Below, in pieces: positions 50,268-60,199 of a DNA stretch of 64,000 nucleotides (within the stretch, counting starts at the first letter, position 1; the number at the start of each line of letters is the position of its first letter). Made by a program: the position numbers and the translations under genes. The notes beneath the pieces are model-generated. The model saw only the letters and a list, made by a program, of their open reading frames with translations. It made no database searches and was not told where the DNA came from. The DNA is taken from positions 372,001 through 436,000 of the forward strand of contig NZ_JFHE01000002.1 of assembly GCF_000698555.1 (NCBI RefSeq), given 5' to 3'. This DNA comes from Caballeronia grimmiae (GTDB lineage Bacteria > Pseudomonadota > Gammaproteobacteria > Burkholderiales > Burkholderiaceae).

Positions 50268-50690
50268 TCATCACTTTCTGTCGATGCTGCACAGACAACG
50301 GCGGTACAGTTGAAGCACGGGCGATCGGCCGAAACGGGGTCGTAAGTCTTAGTCAGCTGATGCAGGCGTTTGCGAACGTGCCGTACGACGCCGTCACGAT
50401 CAGTAGTCCGCCTGGCTGCCGACGTTGAAAAGAACTTGCCCGAATGCCGGCAAAGGCCGAAGCGCCAGCGTTCAACATCACGCAGCGTTCGGCCAGTTGG
50501 CATGCGGTCATTCCAACGACCGCTCGACTTCGCCAACGCCCTTTGCTCACGTCCTCGGCGTTATCGACTTTGCCGGTTTCAGAAGCCGGGGAGCGACGGG
50601 CACTCGCCGCCTTCGTCGAAGCGACACAACCCCGACAAGTCCGCAACAAGCAAGCAACCGCAACAGCGCCACCCCCCGCCGCCAAACAAA
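50268..50690. other. Gene-free stretch at a probable deletion or insertion joint
   Basis: It joins the broken CMD-like gene to the end of the NAD-GDH gene. Open frames here (for example 50444-50896, plus) have no family features and run into the antisense of NAD-GDH. No repeat, RNA or transposase piece was recognised. Confidence 0.4.
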
Positions 50691-53600
50691 CTAAGCCCGC
50701 TCCAACACCGCCATCTCGCGCACCACGACCAGCAGCATCGAAAGACTCGCGCCGCCGCTGGCGCGCAGTTCCGCGAGCAGACGCGTATAGCGATCGAGCG
50801 CATCTTGCCGACGGGCGCGCCAGCTCTCGACGATCACGTCGGCCTCGTCGATGCCGCGTGATGCTTCGAGCGCGCTCACCGTCAACGCGCGCTTGAGACG
50901 CGCCAGTTCTTCGAGCGCCGCCGCACGCGCCAGCAAATCCCAGTGCGTCGAAATCGGCAGCGCCATCGCGCGCTCGGCGATGCCGCGATAGTCCAGCAGC
51001 GTGCCGATGCCGAAGTACACGCTCGCGACCAGTTCCAGACTGCGCTCGGAGCATGCCGCGACTTCCGCGCTGTCCAGCACCGCCGTGGCGATCTCGCCGC
51101 TTGCCACGCGCGCCGCAATGCTGCTTTCGACGCCCGCATCCTCCAGTTCGCGCCGGCGTCCATACCATGCGTCGAGCTGCGCCGCGGGCAAGAGCGCCGG
51201 CAATTGCGGCGCAAGCCGCTGCGCCGCCTCGCGGCAACGCGCGAGCAAGCCCTTCACCTCATGCGCGCTCGCGCCGCTGAGCCCGAGTTGCCGCAGGAAC
51301 CACAGCGACGTTTCATCGAGCAGGCGCACGACATCGACGAACATGCGCGCCTGCACTTCATCCGCGACGATATAGTCCAGCGCGTCGATGCGGCGCCACA
51401 GGTCGTCGAGATCGAAGACATCGCGCGACATCAGCGCGGCGCGCACGATATCGCTGGGGCGCGCATCGGTTTCCTCCATCAGCCGATGCACGAAGGTGCA
51501 GCCCACGCGATTCACCAGCGCATTGGTCAGATGCGTCGCGAGAATCTCGCGCTTGAGCGGATGGCGCTGCATCGCTTCGCTATAGCGTTGCTGCAAGGGC
51601 GTCGGGAAATATTCGGGCAGCATGCCGGCGACGAGCGCATCTTCCGGCACGTCGGATTCCAGCAACTCGTCGTAGAGCCACATCTTTCCGTAAGCGAGCA
51701 GCACCGCGCGTTCAGGCGATGTCAGCCCGGACTTCGCCGCCGCGCGCTCGGCGATGTCATCGTCGTTCGGCAGAAACTCGATGCGCCGCTTGAGCCGCCC
51801 CGCGCGTTCCAGATAGCGCATCATGCGCGCTTCGGCATCGAGCGTTTCGGCGACATAGCGCTTCGCAATGGAAAGCGCCTGGGTCTGCGCGTAGTTGTCC
51901 TTCAGCACCAGCAGGCCGACTTCATCGGTCATCTCGGCAAGCAGTGCGTTGCGTTGCTTCTCGGTCATCTCGCCGTCCGCGACCACGAGGCCGAGCAGAA
52001 TTTTGATGTTGACCTCGTGATCCGAACAGTCGACGCCCGCAGAATTGTCGATTGCATCCGTGTTGATCCGCCCGCCGTGCTGCGCGAACTCGATGCGTCC
52101 CAATTGCGTCAGGCCGAGATTGCCGCCTTCCGCGACGACCTTCACGCGCAGCTCCGCGCCGTTGACGCGCACGCCGTCGTTGGTGCGGTCGCCGACTTGC
52201 TGATGCGTCTCCGCGCTTGACTTCACATAGGTGCCGACGCCGCCGTTATAGAGCAGGTCCGCCTGCGCGAGCAGGATCGCGCGAATCAGCTCGTTTGGCG
52301 CGAGCACGGATGCGTTGATGCCCAGCGCCGCCTGTACTTGCGGCGACACCGGAATCGACTTCGCGGTGCGCGGATACACGCCGCCGCCAGTCGAAATCAG
52401 CGAGGCGTCGTAATCGGCCCAGCTGGAGCGCGGCAACGCGAAGAGGCGTGCGCGTTCCTCGTAACTCGTTGCGGCATCGGGCGCTGGATCGAGGAATACA
52501 TGCCGATGATCGAACGCCGCGATCAGCCGGATATGGCGCGACAGCAGCATGCCGTTGCCGAACACGTCTCCGGACATGTCGCCGATGCCGACCACGGTGA
52601 AGTCGGTGGTCTGCGTATCGAAGTTCATCTCGCGGAAATGGCGCTTCACCGACTCCCACGCGCCGCGCGCAGTGATGCCCATCTTCTTGTGGTCGTAGCC
52701 CACCGAACCGCCGGACGCGAAGGCATCGTCGAGCCAGAAGCCGTATTCGCGCGCGATCGCGTTCGCGTAATCGGAGAACGTGGCCGTGCCTTTGTCCGCG
52801 GCGACCACGAGATACGGATCGTCGGGATCGTGGCGCACCACGTCGGGCGGCGGCACGATGCCATCGGGCGTGCGGTTGTCGGTCACGTCGAGCAGGCCGC
52901 GCAGGAACATCTGATAGCACGCGACGCCTTCGGCAAGGAACGCTTCGCGGTCCGTGACGGGCGGCGGATTCTTCACGACGAAGCCGCCTTTCGATCCCAC
53001 CGGCACGATCACCGTGTTCTTCACCATCTGCGCCTTCATGAGCCCCAGCACTTCCGTGCGGAAATCCTCGCGCCGGTCCGACCAGCGCAGCCCGCCGCGC
53101 GCCACGCGCCCGCCGCGCAAGTGCACGCCTTCCACGCGAGGCGCATAGACCCAGATTTCGAACATCGGCCTGGGTTCGGGCAGGCCCGGCACTTTCGACG
53201 GATCGAGCTTGAACGACACATAAGGACGCGGCTGGCCGCTCGCATCGCGACGAAAATGATTCGTGCGCACGGTCGCCGTGATGACGCCGAGGAACTGGCG
53301 CAGGATGCGGTCCTCGTCGAGATTCGGCACCTGGTCCAGCGCCGCTTCGATATCCGCGAGCACGCGCTCGGCGGCCTTCTCGCGATCCTCGGCAGCGCCG
53401 CCGCGCGCAGGATCGAAACGCACCATGAACAATTGCAGCAACTTTTTCGCGATCAGCGGATTGCCGATCGGCGCGCGTTCGATATACGCATCGCTGAATG
53501 TCGAACCGACCTGTCGCAGATACTTCGCGTAGGCGCGCAGGATGGTCACGTCGCGCGAGCCGAATTCCGCGCGCAGCACGAGCCGGTTGAAGTCGTCGTT

Positions 53601-55556
53601 TTCTATCTCGCCCGACCACACGCTGGCGAAGGCGTTTTCGAACAGCGGCTTCACGCGGTCGATATCGAAGCCGACATCATCCTGCAACTCGAGGCCGAAG
53701 TCATGAATCCACGCGTTCGGCGCGCCGGTCGGCTCGATCAGATACGGACGCTCCTCATCGACGCGCACGCCGAGATGTTCAAGCATCGGCAAGCTGTGCG
53801 ACAGCGCAATCGGATCGCCCGCGCGATACACCTTGAAGCGGAACGCGCGCCGCCCGGCTTCGATCGGCCGGTAGAGACTCATCGACAAGCCACCGGGCTG
53901 CGTATGCGCGGCCTCGATCAGTTCGATGTCGCGCACCGCCGTGCGCGCCGGATAATCCTCGCGATAACCGGCCGGGAACGAATCCGCATAGCGTTGCAGC
54001 AGCCGGTTGCCTGCTTCTTCGCCGTGACTGTCGATCAGCGCATCGGCGAGATCGTCCTGCCAGCGGCGCGCCACCTGCACGATGCGCGTTTCGAGTTCGC
54101 GCGTATCGACTTCGGGCATCGCGCCGCGATCCGCGCGCACGACGATATGAATGCGCGCCAGCGGCGACTCGGAAAGCAGCGGCGTGAACTCGATGCTCTT
54201 GCCGTTAAACGCCTCCATCAGCACCTTGCTGATGCGCCGGCGCAGATCGGTGTTGAACTTGTCGCGCGGCACGAACACGAGACAGGACACGAAGCGGTCG
54301 AAGCGGTCGCGTCGCACGAAGAGACGCGTGCGTTGATGTTCCTGCAGACGCAGCACGCCGAGCGCGATTTCGAACAGCACGTCTTCGTCGGCCTGAAACA
54401 GCTCGTCGCGCGGATACTGCTCCAGCACCGTGATGAGCGATTTCGCCAGATGTCCTCTTTCGAGGAAGCCCGCGCGCCGCACGATGTTCGCGCACTTGCG
54501 CCGCACGATCGGAATCTCCGAGGTCGGCACGAGATACGCGGTCGAGGTGTATAGCCCGAGAAAACGCCGCTCGCCTGTCACCTTGCCATCCGCCGACGTG
54601 CGCTTCACGCCGACATAGTCGAGATAGCCGGGACGATGCACCGTCGCACGTGAGTTGGCCTTGGTCAGAAAGATCGGCGCCGCGCTTTCGATGATCGAGG
54701 CCGCGCCCGCAGGCAGCGGCGTCAGATCGCCGGGAGGCGTCGGGCGCAAGTTCTCGCGCAGGATGCCCATTCCGGAGCCGGGCACGCCGCGCAGCGCGAA
54801 GCCGCCATCGTGCTCGACGAGGTCGTAATCGCGGCTGCCGAGGAAGGTGAAATGGTCCGCGACCATCCATTCGAGGAACGCACGCGATTCGATGCCGTCG
54901 GGTGTGCTGTCGCGCGTCCTGAGTTCGCCGATCGCGGCGCGTGCGGCGTCGATCACCTTGGGCCAGTCCTCGACCGCCGCGCGCACATCGCCGAGCACGC
55001 GTGCGATGTTGTCGCGCACTTCGTCGAGGCGTTCGGCGTCGCTGCAACGATCCACTTCGAAATGGATGAACGATTCGAGTTCGGAATTGCCATCGCCCGC
55101 TTCGGCGTGGCCGGGGCCGATGCGCTCGATCTCGCCCGCATGCGGACCCGTGCTCGAACGCCACACGCGGAACACCGGATGAATGGCCGAATGCAGCGCG
55201 AGACCGAGGCGGTTCAGCTCCATCGTCACGGAATCGACGAGAAACGGCATGTCGTCGTTGACGATTTCCACCACCGTGTGATCCGAATGCCAGCCGTGCT
55301 GCTCCAGATTCGGGTTATAGACGCGCAGCACCTCGCGCCCGCGCACGAACTTCTGCGCCGTCTGCCAGTGCGCCATGGCCGCGCCGTAGAGATCGGCGAC
55401 ATCGCGGCTCGCGATATCCTCGACGTCGACCTGTTCGTAGTAATAGCGCAGCAGCGGCTCGATGACCTGAAAGACCGGCTCCGGCATTCGCCCGCGTGCG
55501 AACTCCAGAAGATCGTTGATGAGGCGTTCGACTCGCGCTTCGTTTCTGACGAGCAT
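50691..55556 (-). CDS. gdhB: NAD-specific glutamate dehydrogenase, 180-kDa class
   Basis: A 1621-residue protein from ATG 55556, with GGGAGGA upstream; the frame is open 37 codons more. Size and layout match the large bacterial NAD-GDH: a long N-terminal part with ACT-like regulatory modules, a catalytic region with SKGGFVVKNPPPVTDREAF, GIGDMSGDVFGNGMLLSRHI and VVAEGGNLGLTQLGRI, and a helical C-terminal part. It converts glutamate to 2-oxoglutarate and ammonium with NAD, supporting growth on amino acids. It is a single-gene unit, divergent from the CurA-type reductase. Symbol usage varies in this class. Confidence 0.93.
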   Translation of the reverse strand: MLVRNEARVERLINDLLEFARGRMPEPVFQVIEPLLRYYYEQVDVEDIASRDVADLYGAAMAHWQTAQKFVRGREVLRVYNPNLEQHGWHSDHTVVEIVNDDMPFLVDSVTMELNRLGLALHSAIHPVFRVWRSSTGPHAGEIERIGPGHAEAGDGNSELESFIHFEVDRCSDAERLDEVRDNIARVLGDVRAAVEDWPKVIDAARAAIGELRTRDSTPDGIESRAFLEWMVADHFTFLGSRDYDLVEHDGGFALRGVPGSGMGILRENLRPTPPGDLTPLPAGAASIIESAAPIFLTKANSRATVHRPGYLDYVGVKRTSADGKVTGERRFLGLYTSTAYLVPTSEIPIVRRKCANIVRRAGFLERGHLAKSLITVLEQYPRDELFQADEDVLFEIALGVLRLQEHQRTRLFVRRDRFDRFVSCLVFVPRDKFNTDLRRRISKVLMEAFNGKSIEFTPLLSESPLARIHIVVRADRGAMPEVDTRELETRIVQVARRWQDDLADALIDSHGEEAGNRLLQRYADSFPAGYREDYPARTAVRDIELIEAAHTQPGGLSMSLYRPIEAGRRAFRFKVYRAGDPIALSHSLPMLEHLGVRVDEERPYLIEPTGAPNAWIHDFGLELQDDVGFDIDRVKPLFENAFASVWSGEIENDDFNRLVLRAEFGSRDVTILRAYAKYLRQVGSTFSDAYIERAPIGNPLIAKKLLQLFMVRFDPARGGAAEDREKAAERVLADIEAALDQVPNLDEDRILRQFLGVITATVRTNHFRRDASGQPRPYVSFKLDPSKVPGLPEPRPMFEIWVYAPRVEGVHLRGGRVARGGLRWSDRREDFRTEVLGLMKAQMVKNTVIVPVGSKGGFVVKNPPPVTDREAFLAEGVACYQMFLRGLLDVTDNRTPDGIVPPPDVVRHDPDDPYLVVAADKGTATFSDYANAIAREYGFWLDDAFASGGSVGYDHKKMGITARGAWESVKRHFREMNFDTQTTDFTVVGIGDMSGDVFGNGMLLSRHIRLIAAFDHRHVFLDPAPDAATSYEERARLFALPRSSWADYDASLISTGGGVYPRTAKSIPVSPQVQAALGINASVLAPNELIRAILLAQADLLYNGGVGTYVKSSAETHQQVGDRTNDGVRVNGAELRVKVVAEGGNLGLTQLGRIEFAQHGGRINTDAIDNSAGVDCSDHEVNIKILLGLVVADGEMTEKQRNALLAEMTDEVGLLVLKDNYAQTQALSIAKRYVAETLDAEARMMRYLERAGRLKRRIEFLPNDDDIAERAAAKSGLTSPERAVLLAYGKMWLYDELLESDVPEDALVAGMLPEYFPTPLQQRYSEAMQRHPLKREILATHLTNALVNRVGCTFVHRLMEETDARPSDIVRAALMSRDVFDLDDLWRRIDALDYIVADEVQARMFVDVVRLLDETSLWFLRQLGLSGASAHEVKGLLARCREAAQRLAPQLPALLPAAQLDAWYGRRRELEDAGVESSIAARVASGEIATAVLDSAEVAACSERSLELVASVYFGIGTLLDYRGIAERAMALPISTHWDLLARAAALEELARLKRALTVSALEASRGIDEADVIVESWRARRQDALDRYTRLLAELRASGGASLSMLLVVVREMAVLERA

Positions 55557-55797
55557 GGTGTCCTCCCGAGGCCTGGCGCTTGATTGGAGCCTGCTTGTTT
55601 CGAGTGCATGCCGATTATGCGCCGCGCCGGGCGTTTGGCCTTGCTTCGGCCATGTGCGCTTGCACAACTTGACGATAGCCGCGCCGCATGAACTTTGCGG
55701 GACATTGGCTTTCGTCTATCGTCAAACGAATCGTGACTGCCGCGTTGTGTGCCGCTGCGCTACGATGAGAACCCGCACCTCAGACCGGAGAGACAAG

Positions 55798-56802
55798 ATG
55801 GCCGATGTACACAACAATCGCCGCATCCTGCTGGCGTCACGGCCGGAAGGCGAAGCAACGACTGCGAATTTCAAGCTGGTCGAAACGCCGCTCGCGCCGT
55901 TGAACGATGGGGAAGTGCGCGTGCGCAACCACTATCTGTCGCTCGATCCGTACATGCGCGGCCGCATGAGCGACGCCAAGTCTTACGCTGATCCGCAGCC
56001 GCTCAACGAGGTGATGATCGGCGGGACGGTCGGTGAAGTAACAGAGTCACGCAATCCCTCATTCAAAGTCGGCGACAAGGTGGTCGGGGTGGGCGGCTGG
56101 CAGGAATACAGCACGTCGGACGGCACGGACCTTCGTGTCGTGGATGCCGCGCGCGTGCCGCTCTCGGCTTATCTCGGCGCAGTCGGCATGCCGGGCGTGA
56201 CGGCATGGTTCGGGCTCAACCGGATCATCGAGGCGAAGGCGGGCGAAACCATCGCGGTTAGCGCGGCAAGCGGCGCGGTGGGCAGTGTCGTTGGCCAACT
56301 GGCCAAGGCGGCGGGCTGCCGCGCGATCGGCATTGCCGGCGGGGCGGAGAAATGCCGCTATGTCGTCGAGACGCTGGGTTTTGACGCGTGCGTCGACTAT
56401 AAGGCAGGCAAGCTGCGCGACGATCTGAAAGCCGCGGCGCCGGAAGGCATCGACGGGTACTTCGAAAACGTCGGCGGCGATGTGCTCGACGCCGTGCTCG
56501 AACAGATGAACGCGCATGGGCGCATCGCCTTGTGCGGCATGATCTCGGGATACGACGGCCAGCCCGTGCCGATCAAGACGCCGACGATATTTCTCCGCCA
56601 AAGGCTGAAACTGCAGGGCTTCATCGTGACCGAGCATATGGACGTGTGGCCGCAAGCCCTTAAAGAACTTGGCGAGCGCGTCGCGTCGGGGAAGCTGCTG
56701 TTCCGTGAAAGCATCGCTGAAGGTCTCGAAGCCGCGCCGGAGGCTTTCCTGGGCATGCTGCGCGGAAAGAATTTCGGAAAGCAGTTGGTGAAGCTGATCT
56801 AG
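55798..56802 (+). CDS. NADPH-dependent reductase of the MDR family (CurA/leukotriene B4 dehydrogenase type)
   Basis: A 334-residue zinc-free medium-chain reductase from ATG 55798, after GGAGAGAC. It shows NHYLSLDPYMRGRMSD near the N-terminus, the cofactor motif SAASGAVGSVVGQLAK (about 155-170) and FENVGGDVLDAVLEQM. These are the marks of CurA, YncB and prostaglandin/leukotriene reductases that reduce alpha,beta-unsaturated ketones and aldehydes with NADPH. It is a single gene, with a small hairpin (ACGCCCT ... AGGGCGT) just after its stop. Confidence 0.9.
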   Translation: MADVHNNRRILLASRPEGEATTANFKLVETPLAPLNDGEVRVRNHYLSLDPYMRGRMSDAKSYADPQPLNEVMIGGTVGEVTESRNPSFKVGDKVVGVGGWQEYSTSDGTDLRVVDAARVPLSAYLGAVGMPGVTAWFGLNRIIEAKAGETIAVSAASGAVGSVVGQLAKAAGCRAIGIAGGAEKCRYVVETLGFDACVDYKAGKLRDDLKAAAPEGIDGYFENVGGDVLDAVLEQMNAHGRIALCGMISGYDGQPVPIKTPTIFLRQRLKLQGFIVTEHMDVWPQALKELGERVASGKLLFRESIAEGLEAAPEAFLGMLRGKNFGKQLVKLI

Positions 56803-56968
56803 ACGCATGACGCCCTTCGCAATGGAGGGCGTGACCTTCGGTAAAGCGCGACGTACATCGCAAAGCATCGGATTGCGTCGCGCGGTCCTCGTGCAATTCC
56901 CGGTATGACAAGCCACCGGCGCTGGCTATGATGCTGCCTTTGATCTCGCTTACGCTCGTATCGCGGAT

Positions 56969-57880
56969 ATGAAGGACGAACGCCTCGTCGAAATGAAGAT
57001 ATTCCGGGCCGTCGCGGAAACCGGCGGCTTCACCGCCGCGGCGCTCATGCTCGATCTTCAGCAACCTTATGTCAGCCGCGCCGTCTCGAATCTCGAGAAA
57101 CGCCTCGGTGTGGCGCTGCTCAGGCGCTCGACGCGCCGTCTACAGGTCACGCAGGAAGGTCACCAGTACCTCGCGCTGTGCAAGCGCATTCTCGATGACA
57201 TCGAGGTCGCGGAGGCGCAACTCTCGCGTGCGAGTCAACACATGACCGGCGCCATCCGCGTGACTGTGGCGACTTCATTCGGCATGGATCAGATCGTGCC
57301 GCTCATTCCCGGCTTTCTCGAACGCTATCCCGGCTTGCGCGTTCGGCTGTCGCTATCCGATACGCTCGCGGATGTGATCGGCGAAGGATTCGATGTTGCG
57401 ATTCGCATGGGCAGCCTGCAGGACTCGAATCTGGTCAGCCGCAAGCTGTGTCATCTGCAGCGCGTGGTGACCGCGTCGCCTTCTTATCTCGCGCGTCACG
57501 GTGTTCCCTCGGTGCCGGCCGATCTCGCCAATCACAACTGCCTGATGTGGGAGCCGCCAATGGACCATCTCAACCATTGGCCGTTCGTGGTCGACGGCGA
57601 ACGCACGTCCATGCTCATCAACGGCAACTTCCAGACGAGCAGCGGCGTGAGTTCGGTGTATATGTGTCTCGCGGGCGTCGGCATTACGCGCATGGCGGAG
57701 CATATGGTGCTGCCTTCGATTCGCAGCAACATGCTCGTGCCGCTTTTGACCGACTTCCAGCCAAGCGACGAAACTGCGATTTATGCGCTGTATCCGCGAG
57801 ATTCGTCGCTTCATCCGCGCGTGCGCGCGTTCATCGACTATGTGGGGGAAGGGCTCAAGCGGCCGCCGTGGGCCGCTTGA
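56969..57880 (+). CDS. LysR family transcriptional regulator
   Basis: A 303-residue LysR protein. The N-terminal winged helix reads MKIFRAVAETGGFTAAALML and PYVSRAVSNLEKRLGVALL; the effector domain starts after the linker (GAIRVTVATSFGMDQIVPLI). It lies convergent to the MFS transporter gene (10 bases between stops) and two genes from the class II aldolase, which are possible targets, though LysR targets are more often divergent. The end of the gene forms half of a hairpin. Confidence 0.92.
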   Translation: MKDERLVEMKIFRAVAETGGFTAAALMLDLQQPYVSRAVSNLEKRLGVALLRRSTRRLQVTQEGHQYLALCKRILDDIEVAEAQLSRASQHMTGAIRVTVATSFGMDQIVPLIPGFLERYPGLRVRLSLSDTLADVIGEGFDVAIRMGSLQDSNLVSRKLCHLQRVVTASPSYLARHGVPSVPADLANHNCLMWEPPMDHLNHWPFVVDGERTSMLINGNFQTSSGVSSVYMCLAGVGITRMAEHMVLPSIRSNMLVPLLTDFQPSDETAIYALYPRDSSLHPRVRAFIDYVGEGLKRPPWAA

Positions 57881-57882
57881 GC
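57853..57882. terminator. Shared hairpin at the ends of the convergent LysR and MFS genes
   Basis: GCTCAAGCGGCC (57853-57864) and GGCCGCTTGAGC (57871-57882) are a perfect 12-bp inverted repeat that includes the LysR stop codon. No T run follows on either strand. Confidence 0.5.
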
Positions 57883-57889
57883 GATGGCG

Positions 57890-59194
57890 TCACCTGTCAT
57901 CCAGCGTTTTGGGCAGGCGCATGGTCATGGCTGCGCCGAGCACGAGAAACGCTGAAATCACGTACATGCCGATATTCGCGTTGCCGACCGTGACGTTGAG
58001 CATGCCGACGAGGTACGGCGACACGAATCCAGCGATATTGCCGACTGAATTGATGAACGCCAGCGCTGCGGCCACCGATGCGCCAACGAACAGACTCGTC
58101 GGCAACGCCCAGAAGAGTGCAACGCATGAGTACACGCCTGCGGCCGCCACCGAGAGACACACTGTCGTCACGATGGGTCCCGCCGAAAGCCACATGCTCG
58201 TTGCCAGTCCCACTGCGCCGATCAACATGAACAGGGCGAAGTGCACGCGGCGTCCGCCGGTGCGGTCGGCGCTGCGGTTCGACATATACAAGGCGATGGC
58301 CGCGAAGATATTCGGCACCGCCGAGTACAGGCCGATGGCGAACGGGTCCGTTACGCCACTGCGCTTGATCAGCGAGGGCATCCAGAAGCCGAGCGCGTAA
58401 AGGCCCATGATGAGGCAGAAGAAGATCGCGCAGAACCCCCAGAGTTTGCGGTTGGCGAGAAATGCGCGCACGCTCGAATGATCCACCTTGCCCGCGTTCT
58501 CAGCGCGTATTTCGTTGAGCACGTGGTTGCGCTCTTCTTCGGTGATCCAGCGCGAGTGAGCGGGGTTGTCGTCGAGAAAGGCGAGCACGACGAACGCGAG
58601 CACGACAGCCGGAATCGCCTCGATGAGAAACAGCCATTGCCAAGCCGCCAGATACTCGTTGCCCGCGAACGCATGGAGGATATAGCCGGAAATCGGCCCG
58701 CCGACGACGAACGCGAGCGGCGCGCCCATCACGTAGATGGACATCGCGCGGCCGCGATATCGCGCGGGAAACCAGAGCGTGAGCAGATACATGATTGCGG
58801 GCGCGAAGCCTGCCTCGGCGGCGCCGAGCAGGAAGCGCGCGACGTAGAACATCGTCGGCGTCTTCACGAAGATCATCGCCGCCGAGATCACGCCCCAGGT
58901 CAGCATGATGCGCGCGATCCACTTGCGTGCGCCGACTTTGCGCATCACGAGATTACTTGGCACCTCGAAGAAAAAATATCCCGCGAAGAAGATGCCCGAT
59001 CCGAGGCCGTAGATGGCGTCGTCGAAATGAAGTGCGTCGAGCATCTGGAGTTTCGCGAAACCCACGTTCACTCGATCGAGATACGCGACCAGATAACATA
59101 TCAACAAGAGCGGCAAGAGCCGCCAATAGGCGCGGTAATAAGTGCGGCTCGTATCCGCCTGCCTGACGGCTTCTTCGCCATATAGCGCTTCCAT
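57890..59194 (-). CDS. MFS transporter, anion:cation symporter (phthalate permease-like) family
   Basis: A 434-residue protein with 12 predicted membrane helices. The first helix is followed by YLDRVNVGFAKLQM, the ACS-family signature, and between helices 2 and 4 stands RFLLGAAEAGFAPAIMYLL and WFPARYRGRAMSIY. Such carriers import organic acids (phthalate, tartrate, hexuronates, 4-hydroxyphenylacetate). It lies downstream of the class II aldolase on the same strand, 91 bases away, so the two probably form an operon for uptake and use of a hydroxy- or sugar-acid. Confidence 0.9.
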   Translation of the reverse strand: MEALYGEEAVRQADTSRTYYRAYWRLLPLLLICYLVAYLDRVNVGFAKLQMLDALHFDDAIYGLGSGIFFAGYFFFEVPSNLVMRKVGARKWIARIMLTWGVISAAMIFVKTPTMFYVARFLLGAAEAGFAPAIMYLLTLWFPARYRGRAMSIYVMGAPLAFVVGGPISGYILHAFAGNEYLAAWQWLFLIEAIPAVVLAFVVLAFLDDNPAHSRWITEEERNHVLNEIRAENAGKVDHSSVRAFLANRKLWGFCAIFFCLIMGLYALGFWMPSLIKRSGVTDPFAIGLYSAVPNIFAAIALYMSNRSADRTGGRRVHFALFMLIGAVGLATSMWLSAGPIVTTVCLSVAAAGVYSCVALFWALPTSLFVGASVAAALAFINSVGNIAGFVSPYLVGMLNVTVGNANIGMYVISAFLVLGAAMTMRLPKTLDDR

Positions 59195-59285
59195 GCGTGT
59201 CTCCGGTATAGATGTTTTTGTGCGCCTGGTGCGGCATGCTCAATCACTTCGCGCATGCCGCGACGTGCTGGCAGATCTCGATGCG

Positions 59286-60095
59286 TCAATCGAGATAATC
59301 GGGTTCCTCTTCTGCGATCTCGTACAGCATGGTCTGGAAATGCAGCCAGCTGATGAACGAATTGCCGAGGTGCTGGTGCGAATATTCGGCGAACTTGTGA
59401 TCGATCGGTATCGGGCGCGATTCGGTCGCGTCCATCAGCAACTGCATCTTGCAGCAGTGATCGAGCGCAATGAAGGTCCACACGGCATCGTCGATGCTGT
59501 GGCGGCTGGCGGTCAGCAGCCCGTGATTCTGATGGATGATCGCCTTGTGATCCTGGAAGGCGCGTGCGATAGGATTGCCCGATTCGTCCGCCACCGGCAC
59601 CTTGCCCGCTCCATCGCGTACCACGGTATGACTGCCGTAGAACATGCACGCGTCCTGCGTGACGTAATCGAGCGGCTTGCCCATCGCGGCCCATGCGTCG
59701 CCGTTCACCGTATGCGCATGGCACGAGCCGATGATGTCCGGATTCTCCGCATGAATCGCGGAATGCAGCACGTAGCCGGCGCGATTCACCGCATACTTGC
59801 CTTCGATCACGGTTCCCGAATGATCGACCAGCACCAGTTGCGACGTCTTCGTGCGCGACCACGGCACGCACATCGGGTTGGTCCAGAAGAGATCCGGATG
59901 CTCCGGATCGCGCACCGTCAGATGGCCGCCGAAGCCAAAGCTGAAACCGTGGCGGGCGAAGATCCGGCACGCGGCGGCAAGATGTTCCTTGCGATACCGG
60001 CGCTCCTCGGCGGAGCTGGAAAACGTCGGTTCCTGTGGAAAGATGAGGCCATCCTGTGTCGGGCTGTAAATCGAATCCTTGGCGTCCATCAGCAT
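59286..60095 (-). CDS. Class II aldolase/adducin family protein
   Basis: A 269-residue protein from ATG 60095, with AAGGAGAC upstream. The zinc ligands are His126 and His128 in SCHAHTVNGDAW and His191 in HQNHGLLTAS, as in the fuculose-phosphate aldolase fold. The family includes aldolases, epimerases, decarboxylases and many unassigned enzymes of secondary metabolism; this longer form (about 260-270 residues, with GFGGHLTVRDPEHPDLFWTN) is one of the latter. It is the first gene of an operon with the MFS carrier, and a decayed AraC gene lies upstream. Confidence 0.87.
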   Translation of the reverse strand: MLMDAKDSIYSPTQDGLIFPQEPTFSSSAEERRYRKEHLAAACRIFARHGFSFGFGGHLTVRDPEHPDLFWTNPMCVPWSRTKTSQLVLVDHSGTVIEGKYAVNRAGYVLHSAIHAENPDIIGSCHAHTVNGDAWAAMGKPLDYVTQDACMFYGSHTVVRDGAGKVPVADESGNPIARAFQDHKAIIHQNHGLLTASRHSIDDAVWTFIALDHCCKMQLLMDATESRPIPIDHKFAEYSHQHLGNSFISWLHFQTMLYEIAEEEPDYLD

Positions 60096-60199
60096 CGAAG
60101 CGTCTCCTTGTTGAGTTCGAGGTGCCAGTATAGGAGCGCGTTTGCGACGGATTCAGGGGCTGTAGGGAATAGGATTTATGCACGGGAATCGTCGTGGCA

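Noticed and set aside
52338..54554. A 738-codon open frame on the plus strand inside the NAD-GDH gene
   Set aside because: It is antisense to a highly conserved gene; its Arg/His/Glu-rich sequence is the usual mirror of GC-rich codon bias. The same holds for long antisense frames at 1369-2499, 5651-7714, 7533-9125, 11268-12965, 16371-18047, 41895-43160 and 44793-45845.
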